Below are positions 15,244-23,700 of a stretch of DNA of 36,661 nucleotides, piece after piece (positions within the stretch are counted from its first letter, which is position 1; each line of letters starts with the position of its first letter). A program made the translations under genes and the position numbers. Source of the stretch: Bryobacterales bacterium (GTDB lineage: Bacteria; Acidobacteriota; Terriglobia; Bryobacterales; Bryobacteraceae). Below the pieces are notes generated by a model that had not been told where the DNA came from, made no database searches, and saw only the letters and a program-made list of their open reading frames with translations. Where the stretch lies: contig PLDO01000395.1 of the NCBI GenBank assembly GCA_003136215.1, positions 1-36,661 of the forward strand, given 5' to 3'.

Positions 15244-16200
15244 CTATTCAAGCGGTGGGCGTGGCTGGTACTGCCTGCGCCGCGCTCCCCGCGGCGCTTG
15301 CTTGGCAATTTGGAGCCCCGCGAATACCACATAGCGGTGAGAGCACCGGTGGCAGCGGCAGAGGGGCAAACCCCACCTCTCCACCATCGCTTCGAACCGC
15401 GAGCGGGCGCGCGAAGCGTAAATCGCGGTGCTATCGCACTTCGGGCACTTGCCGCCGGCGGGCTGCGCTTCGGCCCTTGGCTTAGGCTCGGGATGGCCGA
15501 AGCTGTCCGGCCCCAGCGGGATTACCGGCGCCGCGCCGCTCTCACCGGCTGGAAGGCTTTCCTCGATGCCTGCTTCCGCCGGCTCGTTCGGGAGACCGGC
15601 ATCGGGAGTCTCGGGAGGCGAGTCCTGGGAATCTGCCATCGGCGCCGCCGCTACCGGCGGCGGCGTCTGTACCAGGAAGGGCGTACGCGGCCCGGCAGCC
15701 TTCTGCCCGGACGGAGGGTTCGCTTGATACTGCCGCAGCAGCAAGCCGAGCAGGCGGATCTCCGTTGCTACCTGCTGCATGGTTAGCGCGGTTCCCTCCG
15801 CGCGGCAGTGGAGTGCCAGCTTGATGGCTGCCGGCCGCAGGCGCGGAGGCCCGGTGAGCGCTCCGCATAGCCGGTTATCCGCCGCCCCCGGCGACGCGGG
15901 CGGCGCCTCCAGCATTAACATCTCGTAAAACATGGCGCCGAAGGCCCGCGTGTCGGCCTCTGGCGCGGCATCGTCCCGGTTCTGCAACGGCGCCAGGTGA
16001 GCGCCCGATTCCGTCATGAGGACGCTGCCGGCGGTCAGTTTTCCGTAGGCGAGGTTTTGCTGATGGAGATCCCACAGTTCCGTTGCAACTTCGTTTGCGC
16101 AACGCAGCACTTCCGGCAGCGAAAGAGGTCCAGAAGCCAACAAGTCGGCCAGCGTTCCCGGCTGGCCACCGTCTCCGGATCGTGGGGCTCTCTCTGTCAA
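15244..16200 (-). CDS. Pseudokinase fragment with C-terminal zinc ribbon
   Basis: A 318-residue protein unlike any standard family. Residues 17-155 resemble the C-lobe of a Ser/Thr kinase: a helix DLLASGPLSLPEVLRCANEV, then LHQQNLAYGKLTAGSVLM in place of the HRDLKPxN catalytic loop, and DTRAFGAMFYEMLMLEAPP in place of the alphaF region. The glycine-rich loop, ATP-binding Lys, HRD, DFG and APE are all missing. Residues 160-250 are Pro/Ala/Glu-rich and probably disordered. The end carries a zinc ribbon, CPKC (252-255) and CHRC (283-286). The start is a TTG at 16200, forced by an in-frame stop two codons upstream. It follows the coiled-coil pseudokinase gene by 61 bases and seems to be its partner. 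Confidence 0.72.
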   Translation of the reverse strand: MTERAPRSGDGGQPGTLADLLASGPLSLPEVLRCANEVATELWDLHQQNLAYGKLTAGSVLMTESGAHLAPLQNRDDAAPEADTRAFGAMFYEMLMLEAPPASPGAADNRLCGALTGPPRLRPAAIKLALHCRAEGTALTMQQVATEIRLLGLLLRQYQANPPSGQKAAGPRTPFLVQTPPPVAAAPMADSQDSPPETPDAGLPNEPAEAGIEESLPAGESGAAPVIPLGPDSFGHPEPKPRAEAQPAGGKCPKCDSTAIYASRARSRFEAMVERWGLPLCRCHRCSHRYVVFAGLQIAKQAPRGARRRQYQPRPPLE

Positions 16201-16261
16201 TCGTTACGCCACCTTCCTGGTGGGCGCTGGCATTACTTGCTTCCCCGCGCCGGCGTCCGCC

Positions 16262-17566
16262 TTAGTTGACCGCAAGACTCGAGCGGTCGCCGGCTTCGGC
16301 CTGATCGAGCACTGCCGTTTGCAGCGATTCCAACGCTTCCACCACCCGCTCTACCAGATCGTCCGTCTGCGACATCGCCGTCCTCGCCGATTCGATCGAC
16401 GTGCCTTGCGTCTTGACGTTCTGTTCCAGATCCACCAGGTCCGCGGCGATGTTGTTCTCGAACTGCGCGCTGTGCCGGCGGATCTCTTCCACCGTCCGCT
16501 CGATCCCCGCGATCCGCGCGTTCAGCACTTCGAAGCCTCGGTCCACCCGCGCGAATATCGCCTCGGTGGCAGCTTCGTCGAGCGCGCCCCCCGTGCGTTC
16601 CATGGCCTGCTGGTGATTCGCCGCCAGTTCGCTCTGCATGGCCGCTACCAGCAGCTTCAGGGAACTCAACCCTTCGTTTGCCAAGCGGTTGATTTCAGAT
16701 GTACTCGTCTCCTGGCTTCGCTGCCGCGCCTCCATCCGTGCCTCCATCTGCTGCATTTCCGCCCGCACCGCCCCATCCGCCGCGCTCGCCGAGCGGAGCA
16801 TTTCCGTAACGCTCGTCTCCTGGTCGCGCAGCCGCGCCCCCATCCGTGCCTCAATCTGCTGCATTTCCGCCTGCACAGCCGCCGCATCCGCCGCGTTTGC
16901 CGAGCGGTGCATTTCCGCAACGCTTGTCTCCTGGTCGCGCAGGCGTGCCTCCATCCGTGCCTCAATCTGCTGCAGTTCCGCCCGGATGGCCGCCGTATCC
17001 GCCGCTGCGTCGCGCCGTGGCGCCACCGGCGCACCCGCGTCGGAGCGCCGCATCGCCACGCTCAGCAGCTTCAACTCCATCATGATTTTTTGCATGCGCT
17101 GGCTGCGCGCTTCCGGGTTCTTGTTCAGGCACGGACCCACCAGCCGGTCCACCGTCGGGCTCCCCGACGCGGGCGCCGGCGTCTCCTGGAGGTTGGCCGC
17201 CAGCGTGATGCGGCTGTCGCCCTCGAAGGCCCTACGTCCGGTGATCATCTCAAACAGTATGGCGCCGAAGCCAAAGACGTCGCTCCTGGCGTCGGCCGCG
17301 CGCCCCTGCACCACTTCCGGAGCCGTGTACGGCGTAATGGCACCGCTCGATCCCTCGGGAGCGGGCAGCAACTCCACGCCTCCCGCCACCAACACGAGGT
17401 TTGACGGAGTGACCGCCCCATGCGCCTTTCCCGCATCGTGCAGTTTGCCCAGGCATTCCGCTAACTGCATCGCATACCGCAATGCCTCCGCTATCGGCAG
17501 CCGCCCTTCGGCCAGTCGCTGGGCCAGCGTCTGTTTATCGCTCGCTATCATGGTTTCGTCGCTCAT
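16262..17566 (-). CDS. Pseudokinase C-lobe with repeated coiled coil
   Basis: A 434-residue protein. Residues 12-172 match a Ser/Thr kinase C-lobe: LAQRLAEGRLPIAEALRYA, HDAGKAHGAVTPSNLVLV where HRDLKPEN is expected (HGA for HRD), YTAPEVVQG (an intact APE) and ARSDVFGFGAILFEMITGRRAF. The N-lobe is absent and DFG is replaced by LPAPEG, so ATP-dependent catalysis is not expected. The 115 bases upstream are too short to hide a lost N-lobe. Residues 194-299 are three near-identical 33- to 37-residue units built on AEMQQIEARMxARxRxQET, and helical heptad-rich sequence continues to residue 420. There is no membrane segment. GAGAGG precedes the ATG. It is a paralogue of the zinc-ribbon pseudokinase directly downstream. 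Confidence 0.78.
   Translation of the reverse strand: MSDETMIASDKQTLAQRLAEGRLPIAEALRYAMQLAECLGKLHDAGKAHGAVTPSNLVLVAGGVELLPAPEGSSGAITPYTAPEVVQGRAADARSDVFGFGAILFEMITGRRAFEGDSRITLAANLQETPAPASGSPTVDRLVGPCLNKNPEARSQRMQKIMMELKLLSVAMRRSDAGAPVAPRRDAAADTAAIRAELQQIEARMEARLRDQETSVAEMHRSANAADAAAVQAEMQQIEARMGARLRDQETSVTEMLRSASAADGAVRAEMQQMEARMEARQRSQETSTSEINRLANEGLSSLKLLVAAMQSELAANHQQAMERTGGALDEAATEAIFARVDRGFEVLNARIAGIERTVEEIRRHSAQFENNIAADLVDLEQNVKTQGTSIESARTAMSQTDDLVERVVEALESLQTAVLDQAEAGDRSSLAVN
16670..16987 (-). repeat. Three in-frame tandem repeats of about 108 bases
   Basis: Within the coiled-coil pseudokinase gene the DNA repeats about every 108 to 111 bases, encoding residues 194-230, 231-266 and 267-299. 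Each unit starts (I/V)(R/Q)AE(L/M)QQ, continues with EARM, and has QETS in the middle. The units are similar at the base level too, pointing to recent duplication or slippage. Confidence 0.85.
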
Positions 17567-17681
17567 CAGGCAGTCCTCTCGAACTGATTCGAGTAGATCA
17601 ACTCCCTACTCCCTGGAGCAAGTACACTGTAGACAACCGGGTTCCATACCAGTACGGGGCGTACTTTGGATCTATCCAAGG

Positions 17682-18806
17682 TTACTGCCCCGTCACTTCC
17701 CGGAAGAACTCCAGCGATTTGGCCGCGCACGCTTCCCAACGGAATCCCCCCGCCCGCTCCCGCCCGGCAAGGCCCAGCGCCTTCCGCAGGTCCGGCGTTC
17801 CCAAGAGCCGCAGCAACGCCGCCCGCAGTTCGCTCTGGCTCCGTGGGTCCACCAATAGTGCCGCGGTTCCAGTCACTTCCGGCAGCGATGAGAGGTTCGA
17901 GGTGATCACCGCAACACCTGCCGCCATGGCCTGTGCCACGGGAAAACCAAAGCCCTCGTACAACGACGGGTACACGAATACATCGGCCGCGGCGGTCAAC
18001 GGTGCCAGATCCGGCTCCGGGATATACCCTAGATACCGCACATTTCCTAAATCGCGCGCGTTCCGAAGCCGTGCCATGGTGGTCTCCGCCGCCCAGCCCT
18101 CCGGGCCTGCCACCACCAGGTCCCAGTGGTCCCGCATGGCCAGAGGCAACGATTCGAACGCATCCAGCAGCAGATCGACGTTCTTCCGCGGCTCAATCGT
18201 GCCCACGAAAAGGACAAACGGCCGCTGCAATCCGTAGCGCAACCGGACCAGATTCACCAGCGCCGCCGGAACATCGAAAAACGCGTCGTCCACCCCGGAG
18301 TGAATCGTGCAGATCTTCTCCGGCGCAATCCCCAGCGTGCGCACCGCGTCCTGCCGCGTGCACTCTGACACCGCGATCAGCCGGTCCGCCCGCCGCGCCA
18401 GCTGTGCGAAACTCTGCTCCGCCACCAGGTTGGACCACGGATGCAGTTCCGGCATCAGAAAACCCGTCAAATCGTGCACCGTCGCCGTCAGGCGCACCTT
18501 CGAGGGCGGGTGCCGCACCAGCACGCTGGCGTGGAAGACGTCCGCGCCCCGCGTCAACCAATCCAGTAACGGCATCCCGGAGTAGTTGGAGATGGCCAGC
18601 GCCCCCAGGCCGCAGATTGTGCGCAGCGGGTCCGCCACCGATGCCTCGTGGGTCAGCGCCCGAACCCGCTCCAGCCGCGGGAAAGTGCTCACCGTCGCCC
18701 CGCCGGCCAACCGTCGCAGGTGCCGGATCCAGTAATAAAGGTAGTTCTTAACGCCCGCGCTGCGCACCAGCAGCGGTGTGGCGTCAATCACAACGCGCAT
18801 TCCCAT
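17682..18806 (-). CDS. GT4-family glycosyltransferase
   Basis: A 374-residue GT-B-fold glycosyltransferase. N-terminal part: MRVVIDATPLLVRSAGVKNYLYY, the acceptor-side domain, with VHDLTGFLMPELHP. Linker and donor-side domain: FVLFVGTIEPRKNVDLLLDAFE, then YPSLYEGFGFPVAQAMAAGVAVITS. In that last motif the usual EX7E ends in Gln (EGFGFPVAQ), so the second Glu is replaced. The product is probably a cell-surface polysaccharide or glycolipid; donor and acceptor are unknown. A second ATG at 18800 is an alternative start. The gene is divergent from the GT-C-like membrane protein and 115 bases upstream of the pseudokinase pair, possibly on the same transcript. Confidence 0.9.
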   Translation of the reverse strand: MGMRVVIDATPLLVRSAGVKNYLYYWIRHLRRLAGGATVSTFPRLERVRALTHEASVADPLRTICGLGALAISNYSGMPLLDWLTRGADVFHASVLVRHPPSKVRLTATVHDLTGFLMPELHPWSNLVAEQSFAQLARRADRLIAVSECTRQDAVRTLGIAPEKICTIHSGVDDAFFDVPAALVNLVRLRYGLQRPFVLFVGTIEPRKNVDLLLDAFESLPLAMRDHWDLVVAGPEGWAAETTMARLRNARDLGNVRYLGYIPEPDLAPLTAAADVFVYPSLYEGFGFPVAQAMAAGVAVITSNLSSLPEVTGTAALLVDPRSQSELRAALLRLLGTPDLRKALGLAGRERAGGFRWEACAAKSLEFFREVTGQ

Positions 18807-18886
18807 TCAGTCTGACATGAATAGTAGAACACGCCATCGCCATCTGCAGGCTGTCTTGCCGCGACATCCGCTATCATGCTAGTGCC

Positions 18887-20452
18887 ATGCGCGCCACCCG
18901 CTGGATTCTCGCCATTTGGTTCTGCTTCCTCGTCCGCGCATTTTTTTATTGCGCCGCGCTCCCTCTCTGGGAAGGCTACGACGAGTGGTCCCACTTCGCC
19001 GTCGTGCAGCGCATGGCTTTTCGCGGCGAACCCCTCGTTTCCCGCTTCAGCCAGATTCCCCGCGACGTCGCCGCCTCCCTCGAACTCGCGCCCGTGTCCT
19101 GGGAGTGCCGCTACCTCCCGCCCCCCTCCGCCACCTACGACCAGTTCTGGCGTCTCCCGCCGGCCGAACGCGCCCGCCGCGAATCCGCGTTCCGCGCCAT
19201 TCCCTCCGCCTGGGCGCTTCAGGACTCCACCGGCAACCTCAAAACCTACGAGGGGTTGCAGGCTCCGCTCGCCGCGTGGATGATGACGCCCGTCCTCCTC
19301 GCCGCCCGCCATACCGATCTTGCCACCCAGGTCCTCCTTCTGCGTTGCTTCGGGATGGCGATTCTCTCCCTGGTCATCCCGTTGACTTTCCTCACCGCCC
19401 GCTCCGTCTTCCGCCACGACGCCACCGCATGCGCCTGCGCCGCCATCGTCGCCGCCATGCCCGGTTTTCTGATCGGCATCGCGCGCGTCTCCAACGAGTG
19501 GCTCGCCGTGCTGCTCTTCACCCTCCTCCTCTGGCTTTCCGTGGGACCACTCACCCGTCTGCGCCTCATCGCGCTCGGCGCGGCGCTCGGCCTTGGCCTA
19601 CTCGCCAAAGCCTACTTCCTCGCCGCCATCCCACCCCTTGCCCTGCTGCTCGTTCTCCAATGCCGCCAGGCGCGGGCCCTGCTCGTGCCGGCCGTCACCC
19701 TCGCCGTCGCCGGATGGTGGTACGTGCGCAATCTACTCACCACCGGCACTCTTTCGGGCATGTGGGAATCCGCCGTCCAGCCTGCCGCGACGCTGGCCGA
19801 CCAGATCCACCAGGCCACCCGTGTCCCCTGGCTCGCCACCATCGATTCCATCCTGTTTTCCCACCTCTGGCTGGGCGCGTGGAGCACCCTCACGGTGCGC
19901 AGTTGGATGTACCACGTCTTTTACGTGCTGATCTTTCTCGCCATGCTCGGGCTGGCTTTGCGCCTCTCCACCCGGGCGATTCAGATCCTGGCCGTTTTCG
20001 TCCTCACCTTCTGGCTGGGCCAGCTTTACCACGCCAACCTGCTTTCCATGGTCTGGGGGATCGCGACTTCTTTGGGCTGCTACCTTAACGCCGTGGCCGC
20101 CGCCGAAGTCACCCTCTGCGTAGCCGGTCTGCGTGCCCTTTCGCCGCGGGCCGCGCGCCGCTTCGTGGCTCCGGCCGGTGTCGCCCTCTTCGCCTTGTTC
20201 GACCTGTACACCATCCACATGGTGGCCCTGCCTTATTACGCCGGGCTCATCGCGCACCGCCCCGGCGGCCCCGTGACGAACTTCCACCCCGCCTCCGCCA
20301 ACTTTGCGGAATTCTTCACGCGTCTCGCCGCTTTCAAGTCGCCCGTTCTCTCCCCGCCCTGGTTCGCCCTTCTATGGGCCTTTTACGCCGCCGCCACCCT
20401 CGCGCTGGTAGCCCTCGCGTTCGCCGCCGCTCGCCGGGAATCTTCCTCATGA
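18887..20452 (+). CDS. Polytopic membrane protein, GT-C/DUF2142-like
   Basis: A 521-residue integral membrane protein with about ten hydrophobic segments. The first loop carries LPLWEGYDEWSHFAVVQRM. The acidic DE pair after the first helix is the position of the catalytic acidic motif in GT-C glycosyltransferases, and YEGLQAPLAAWM resembles the HQPPLYY region of that fold. A dolichyl-phosphate-mannose-type or DUF2142-type transferase is the best guess; neither substrate nor activity is shown. The ATG at 18887 lacks a Shine-Dalgarno sequence, while TATCAT ends 9 bases before it. It diverges from the GT4 gene across 80 bases, so the two may serve the same surface glycan. Confidence 0.75.
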   Translation: MRATRWILAIWFCFLVRAFFYCAALPLWEGYDEWSHFAVVQRMAFRGEPLVSRFSQIPRDVAASLELAPVSWECRYLPPPSATYDQFWRLPPAERARRESAFRAIPSAWALQDSTGNLKTYEGLQAPLAAWMMTPVLLAARHTDLATQVLLLRCFGMAILSLVIPLTFLTARSVFRHDATACACAAIVAAMPGFLIGIARVSNEWLAVLLFTLLLWLSVGPLTRLRLIALGAALGLGLLAKAYFLAAIPPLALLLVLQCRQARALLVPAVTLAVAGWWYVRNLLTTGTLSGMWESAVQPAATLADQIHQATRVPWLATIDSILFSHLWLGAWSTLTVRSWMYHVFYVLIFLAMLGLALRLSTRAIQILAVFVLTFWLGQLYHANLLSMVWGIATSLGCYLNAVAAAEVTLCVAGLRALSPRAARRFVAPAGVALFALFDLYTIHMVALPYYAGLIAHRPGGPVTNFHPASANFAEFFTRLAAFKSPVLSPPWFALLWAFYAAATLALVALAFAAARRESSS

Positions 20453-20479
20453 CACATCGCATTGCGGACCGGGTAGACT
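20450..20479 (+). promoter_or_regulatory. Candidate promoter giving a leaderless acyl-CoA-binding protein mRNA
   Basis: TGACAC (20450-20455) and TAGACT (20474-20479) are 18 bases apart. The ATG at 20486 begins 6 bases after the -10, the same geometry as in the arsenic operon. No Shine-Dalgarno sequence is present. The -35 partly overlaps the stop codon of the preceding gene. Confidence 0.45.
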
Positions 20480-20485
20480 GAAACT

Positions 20486-20743
20486 ATGTCCGATCTTCCA
20501 ACTCAATTCAGGCAGGCCCAGCAGGATGTCAACGGCCTTGCCGAACGGCCGGACAACGCTACGTTGCTCCGCCTGTATGGGCTCTACAAACAAGCTACCG
20601 CGGGCGACGCCGCCGGCGAGCTGCCTGGCGGCCTGGACTTCGTGCGCCGCGCCAAGTACGAAGCCTGGGACGAACTTAGCGGCATGAGCGCGGACGATGC
20701 CATGCGGCAATACATCGACCTCGTGGCGACTTTGACGCATTAG
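20486..20743 (+). CDS. Acyl-CoA-binding protein (ACBP)
   Basis: An 85-residue four-helix ACBP that binds long-chain acyl-CoA esters in the cytoplasm. The family signature LLRLYGLYKQATAGD is intact, with the ligand-contacting Tyr and Lys, followed by RAKYEAWDELSGMSADDAMRQYI, which holds the second Lys/Tyr pair. Length is normal. ACBPs are common in eukaryotes and patchy in bacteria. It sits between a membrane protein and a secreted peptidase with no evident functional link, and appears to have its own promoter. Confidence 0.92.
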   Translation: MSDLPTQFRQAQQDVNGLAERPDNATLLRLYGLYKQATAGDAAGELPGGLDFVRRAKYEAWDELSGMSADDAMRQYIDLVATLTH

Positions 20744-20758
20744 CCCGGCGCGGCCCGC

Positions 20759-20764
20759 TATAAT
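20759..20764 (+). promoter_or_regulatory. -10 box for the large secreted sedolisin
   Basis: A perfect TATAAT lies 34 bases before the ATG at 20799. Transcription would start near 20771, leaving a leader of about 28 bases that contains GGGGGAG (20784-20790). A TTGACG at 20732-20737 is the nearest -35-like hexamer, but the 21-base spacing is too long for a standard promoter. Confidence 0.5.
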
Positions 20765-20798
20765 GGCCGTTCGCATTTGCTCCGGGGGAGTCGCATCC

Positions 20799-23700
20799 AT
20801 GAATCTACGTAAGGCCGCAGCCTGCTGCTGGCTGATCGCGCTGGCCGGCGCCGTGACCGCCGCCGCACAGGACCGGGTCGTCCAGCCCGTGGATCGCACC
20901 CGGATGACGGCCCTGAAGGGGCACGTCAATCCCAACGCGCTGCCTCAAAACGACTTGGGTCCGGTGGACCCCGCCATGCCCATCCGCCAGGCCACCCTGC
21001 TCTTCAAGCCTGCCGCTTCCATCGACGCCTTCCTTGCCGAACAGCAGCTTCCCGGATCTCCCAACTACCACAAGTGGCTGACTCCCGAGCAGTTCGGCGA
21101 CCGCTTCGGCCTCACCGCCAATGACATTGCCCAGGTTACCGCCTGGCTCGAATCGCAAGGCCTGAAGGTGGACAACGTCGCCCGCGGCCGCCACTGGATC
21201 CATTTCAGCGGCACCGCCGAGCAGGCAGCCCGCACCTTCCGCACCGCCTTCCATCGCTACCGCGTCAATGGGGAAACCCACTTCGCCATGGCCGGCGAAC
21301 CCTCCGTTCCCGCCGCCCTCCAGGACGTGATCGGCGGATTCCTTGGCCTCGACGATTTCAAACTCCGCTCCAACGTCGTCCGTTCGCAATACACCTCCAG
21401 CAAGGGCACCCACACCCTCGTGCCCGACGACCTCGCCACCATCTACAACATCGCTCCTCTTTATGCCGCCGGCATCGATGGCGACGGACAGAGGATCGCC
21501 ATCATCGGCGATTCCTCGCTCGACCTATCCGACATCCGCGCCTTCCGCAAGCAGTTCAACCTGCCGTACAACGATCCCATACAGATCCTGGTGGGCGACG
21601 ACCCGGGGTACAACAGCGACGTCGTGGAATCCAACCTCGATATCGAATGGTCCAACGCCGTGGCGCGCGGCGCCCAGATTGTCTATGTGTACGGACAAAG
21701 TGCTTACAATGCCACGCAGTTCGCGGTGGACGAGAACCTCGCCCCGGTTCTCAGTCTGAGCTTCGGCGGCTGCGAAGCTTACAACCAGGCGTCGTTCCGC
21801 GCCGTGGCCCAGCAAGCCAACGCCCAGGGCATCACCTGGCTGGCTTCTTCCGGCGACACCGGCGCTGCCGAGTGCGATCAATCCGCCCCCATCCCACAGG
21901 CAGCCAAGGGCTTCGCCGTCGGTTTCCCGGCCAGCATTCCGGAAATCACCGCCGTCGGCGGCACGCAGTTCGACGATGCCAAAGGCAACTACTGGGCCAC
22001 CACCAACGGCCCCAGCGGTGGGTCCGCCCTCGGTTACATCCCGGAGACGGTCTGGAACGATACCCCGCTGGTCAACGGATTCCACGCCGGCGGCGGCGGC
22101 GCCAGTATCCTTTTCCCCAAGCCCTACTGGCAGACGGGACCCGGTGTGCCCAACGATAACGCCCGCGACATTCCCGATATTTCCCTCACCGCCTCCGCCA
22201 ACCATGTGGGCTACCAGATCTATCTCTACGGCGCCATCTATACGGTGGGCGGTACTTCGGCGGGCGCGCCGGCGCTGGCCGGCGTCGTGGCGCTGCTCAA
22301 TCACTACCTCACCTCCAAATCCATCCTGGCAAAGCCCGGATTGGGCAACATCAACCCAGCCCTCTACCGCATGGCCCAATCCACCAACAACGTTTTCCAC
22401 GACATCACCACTGGGAATAACGCCGTCAGCTGCGCCCTCGGCACGCCGGACTGCGTGGAAGGCCTGGTTGGCTACCCGGCCGGTCCGGGATACGATCTGG
22501 CCACCGGCCTGGGATCCATCGACGCTTATAACCTGGTCACCCAGTGGAGCGCCGGCACGCCCAGCACCACCACCGTCGCCGCCGATCCAGCCAAAGCCGG
22601 GTTGAACGATACCGTGCGCCTCACCGCCACCGTCCGCGGCGGTGCCTCGGGCCCCGCTCCCACTGGAACCGTTTCCTTCCTGATGCAGAACCCGACCTTG
22701 CTGGACGCTGTCATCGGCGCCGGCGATTTGACGTCGAATGGCCTCACGGCCACCGCTACGGTCACCGTGCCCGCCACTTCCGTACTCGGCATCGACACGT
22801 CCGTCACCGCCATCTATAGCGGTGACAAGGTGTACAACGCCTCCTCCGCCACCGTCACCATCGGCGCCGTCCGTCCCTCCGCCGGATCCATGGTAGTCCC
22901 CTTGATCTCGCCTAACCCCGTGTACAAGCAGACACCCTACGGCACGTGGCCCTACACCGTGGTGCTCTCCGAGATGGCCGGCGTGCAGACCAGGCTCACC
23001 ACATTCACGGTCGACGGCATCAACAACCTGCCGGCCTTCGGCGCCAGCCCCGTCGTTATCCCCGCCAAGGGCACTCTGGCAGCGGGGCTCGCCGGCCACA
23101 ATCTCACGGTGCCGCTCAACCGCGTTTTCCATTTCGCAGGCAAAGATCTGGACGGCACCGCGTGGTCGCAGGATGTCACCGTCCCGTTCCTCGATGCCAT
23201 CTATCCGGGAGCCTCCACCGGCATGGCGCTAAGCAGTGCGCCCGCCACCGTGCGGCAGAACCCCAACGCCGCCCCGGCCTGCCAGTTCGCCCACCGCCTC
23301 ATCCTCCAGGAAACCGGCGGATTCCTCATGCAGATCACCTCCATGAAGCAGGGCACGACCGATATAAGCGCTTCGCTCCAGCAGCTCTTCGGCACCGCCC
23401 ATCTGGCCCCCTATGGAACGCTCCAGGGCGATATCTGCCTGAATGGCTCCACCACCCTGGGCACCATGACCTACACGGTCAGCGGGATCAGCGAAATTGG
23501 CAATACCGTGACCGCCTCCCTCGGCGTGACCCTGGCGGCAGCCTCCTCCGCACCGGCTGCCATGGCGGCGGCGCCTCAGACCGTCACCCTCGGCGTCGCC
23601 GATGCCTTCCGCAGCGCGGCTACCGACGTGGCGCTCACCTTCACCAGCGGAGCGCCGCAGTGGACCGCGTCCGTGGTGCCCGGCGCCAACTGGCTCACCG

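Noticed and set aside
17682-18806. Loss of the second Glu in the EX7E motif of the GT4 enzyme as a sign of inactivity
   Set aside because: That position varies among GT4 enzymes and Gln is tolerated, so it is noted in the annotation but not argued as a defect.
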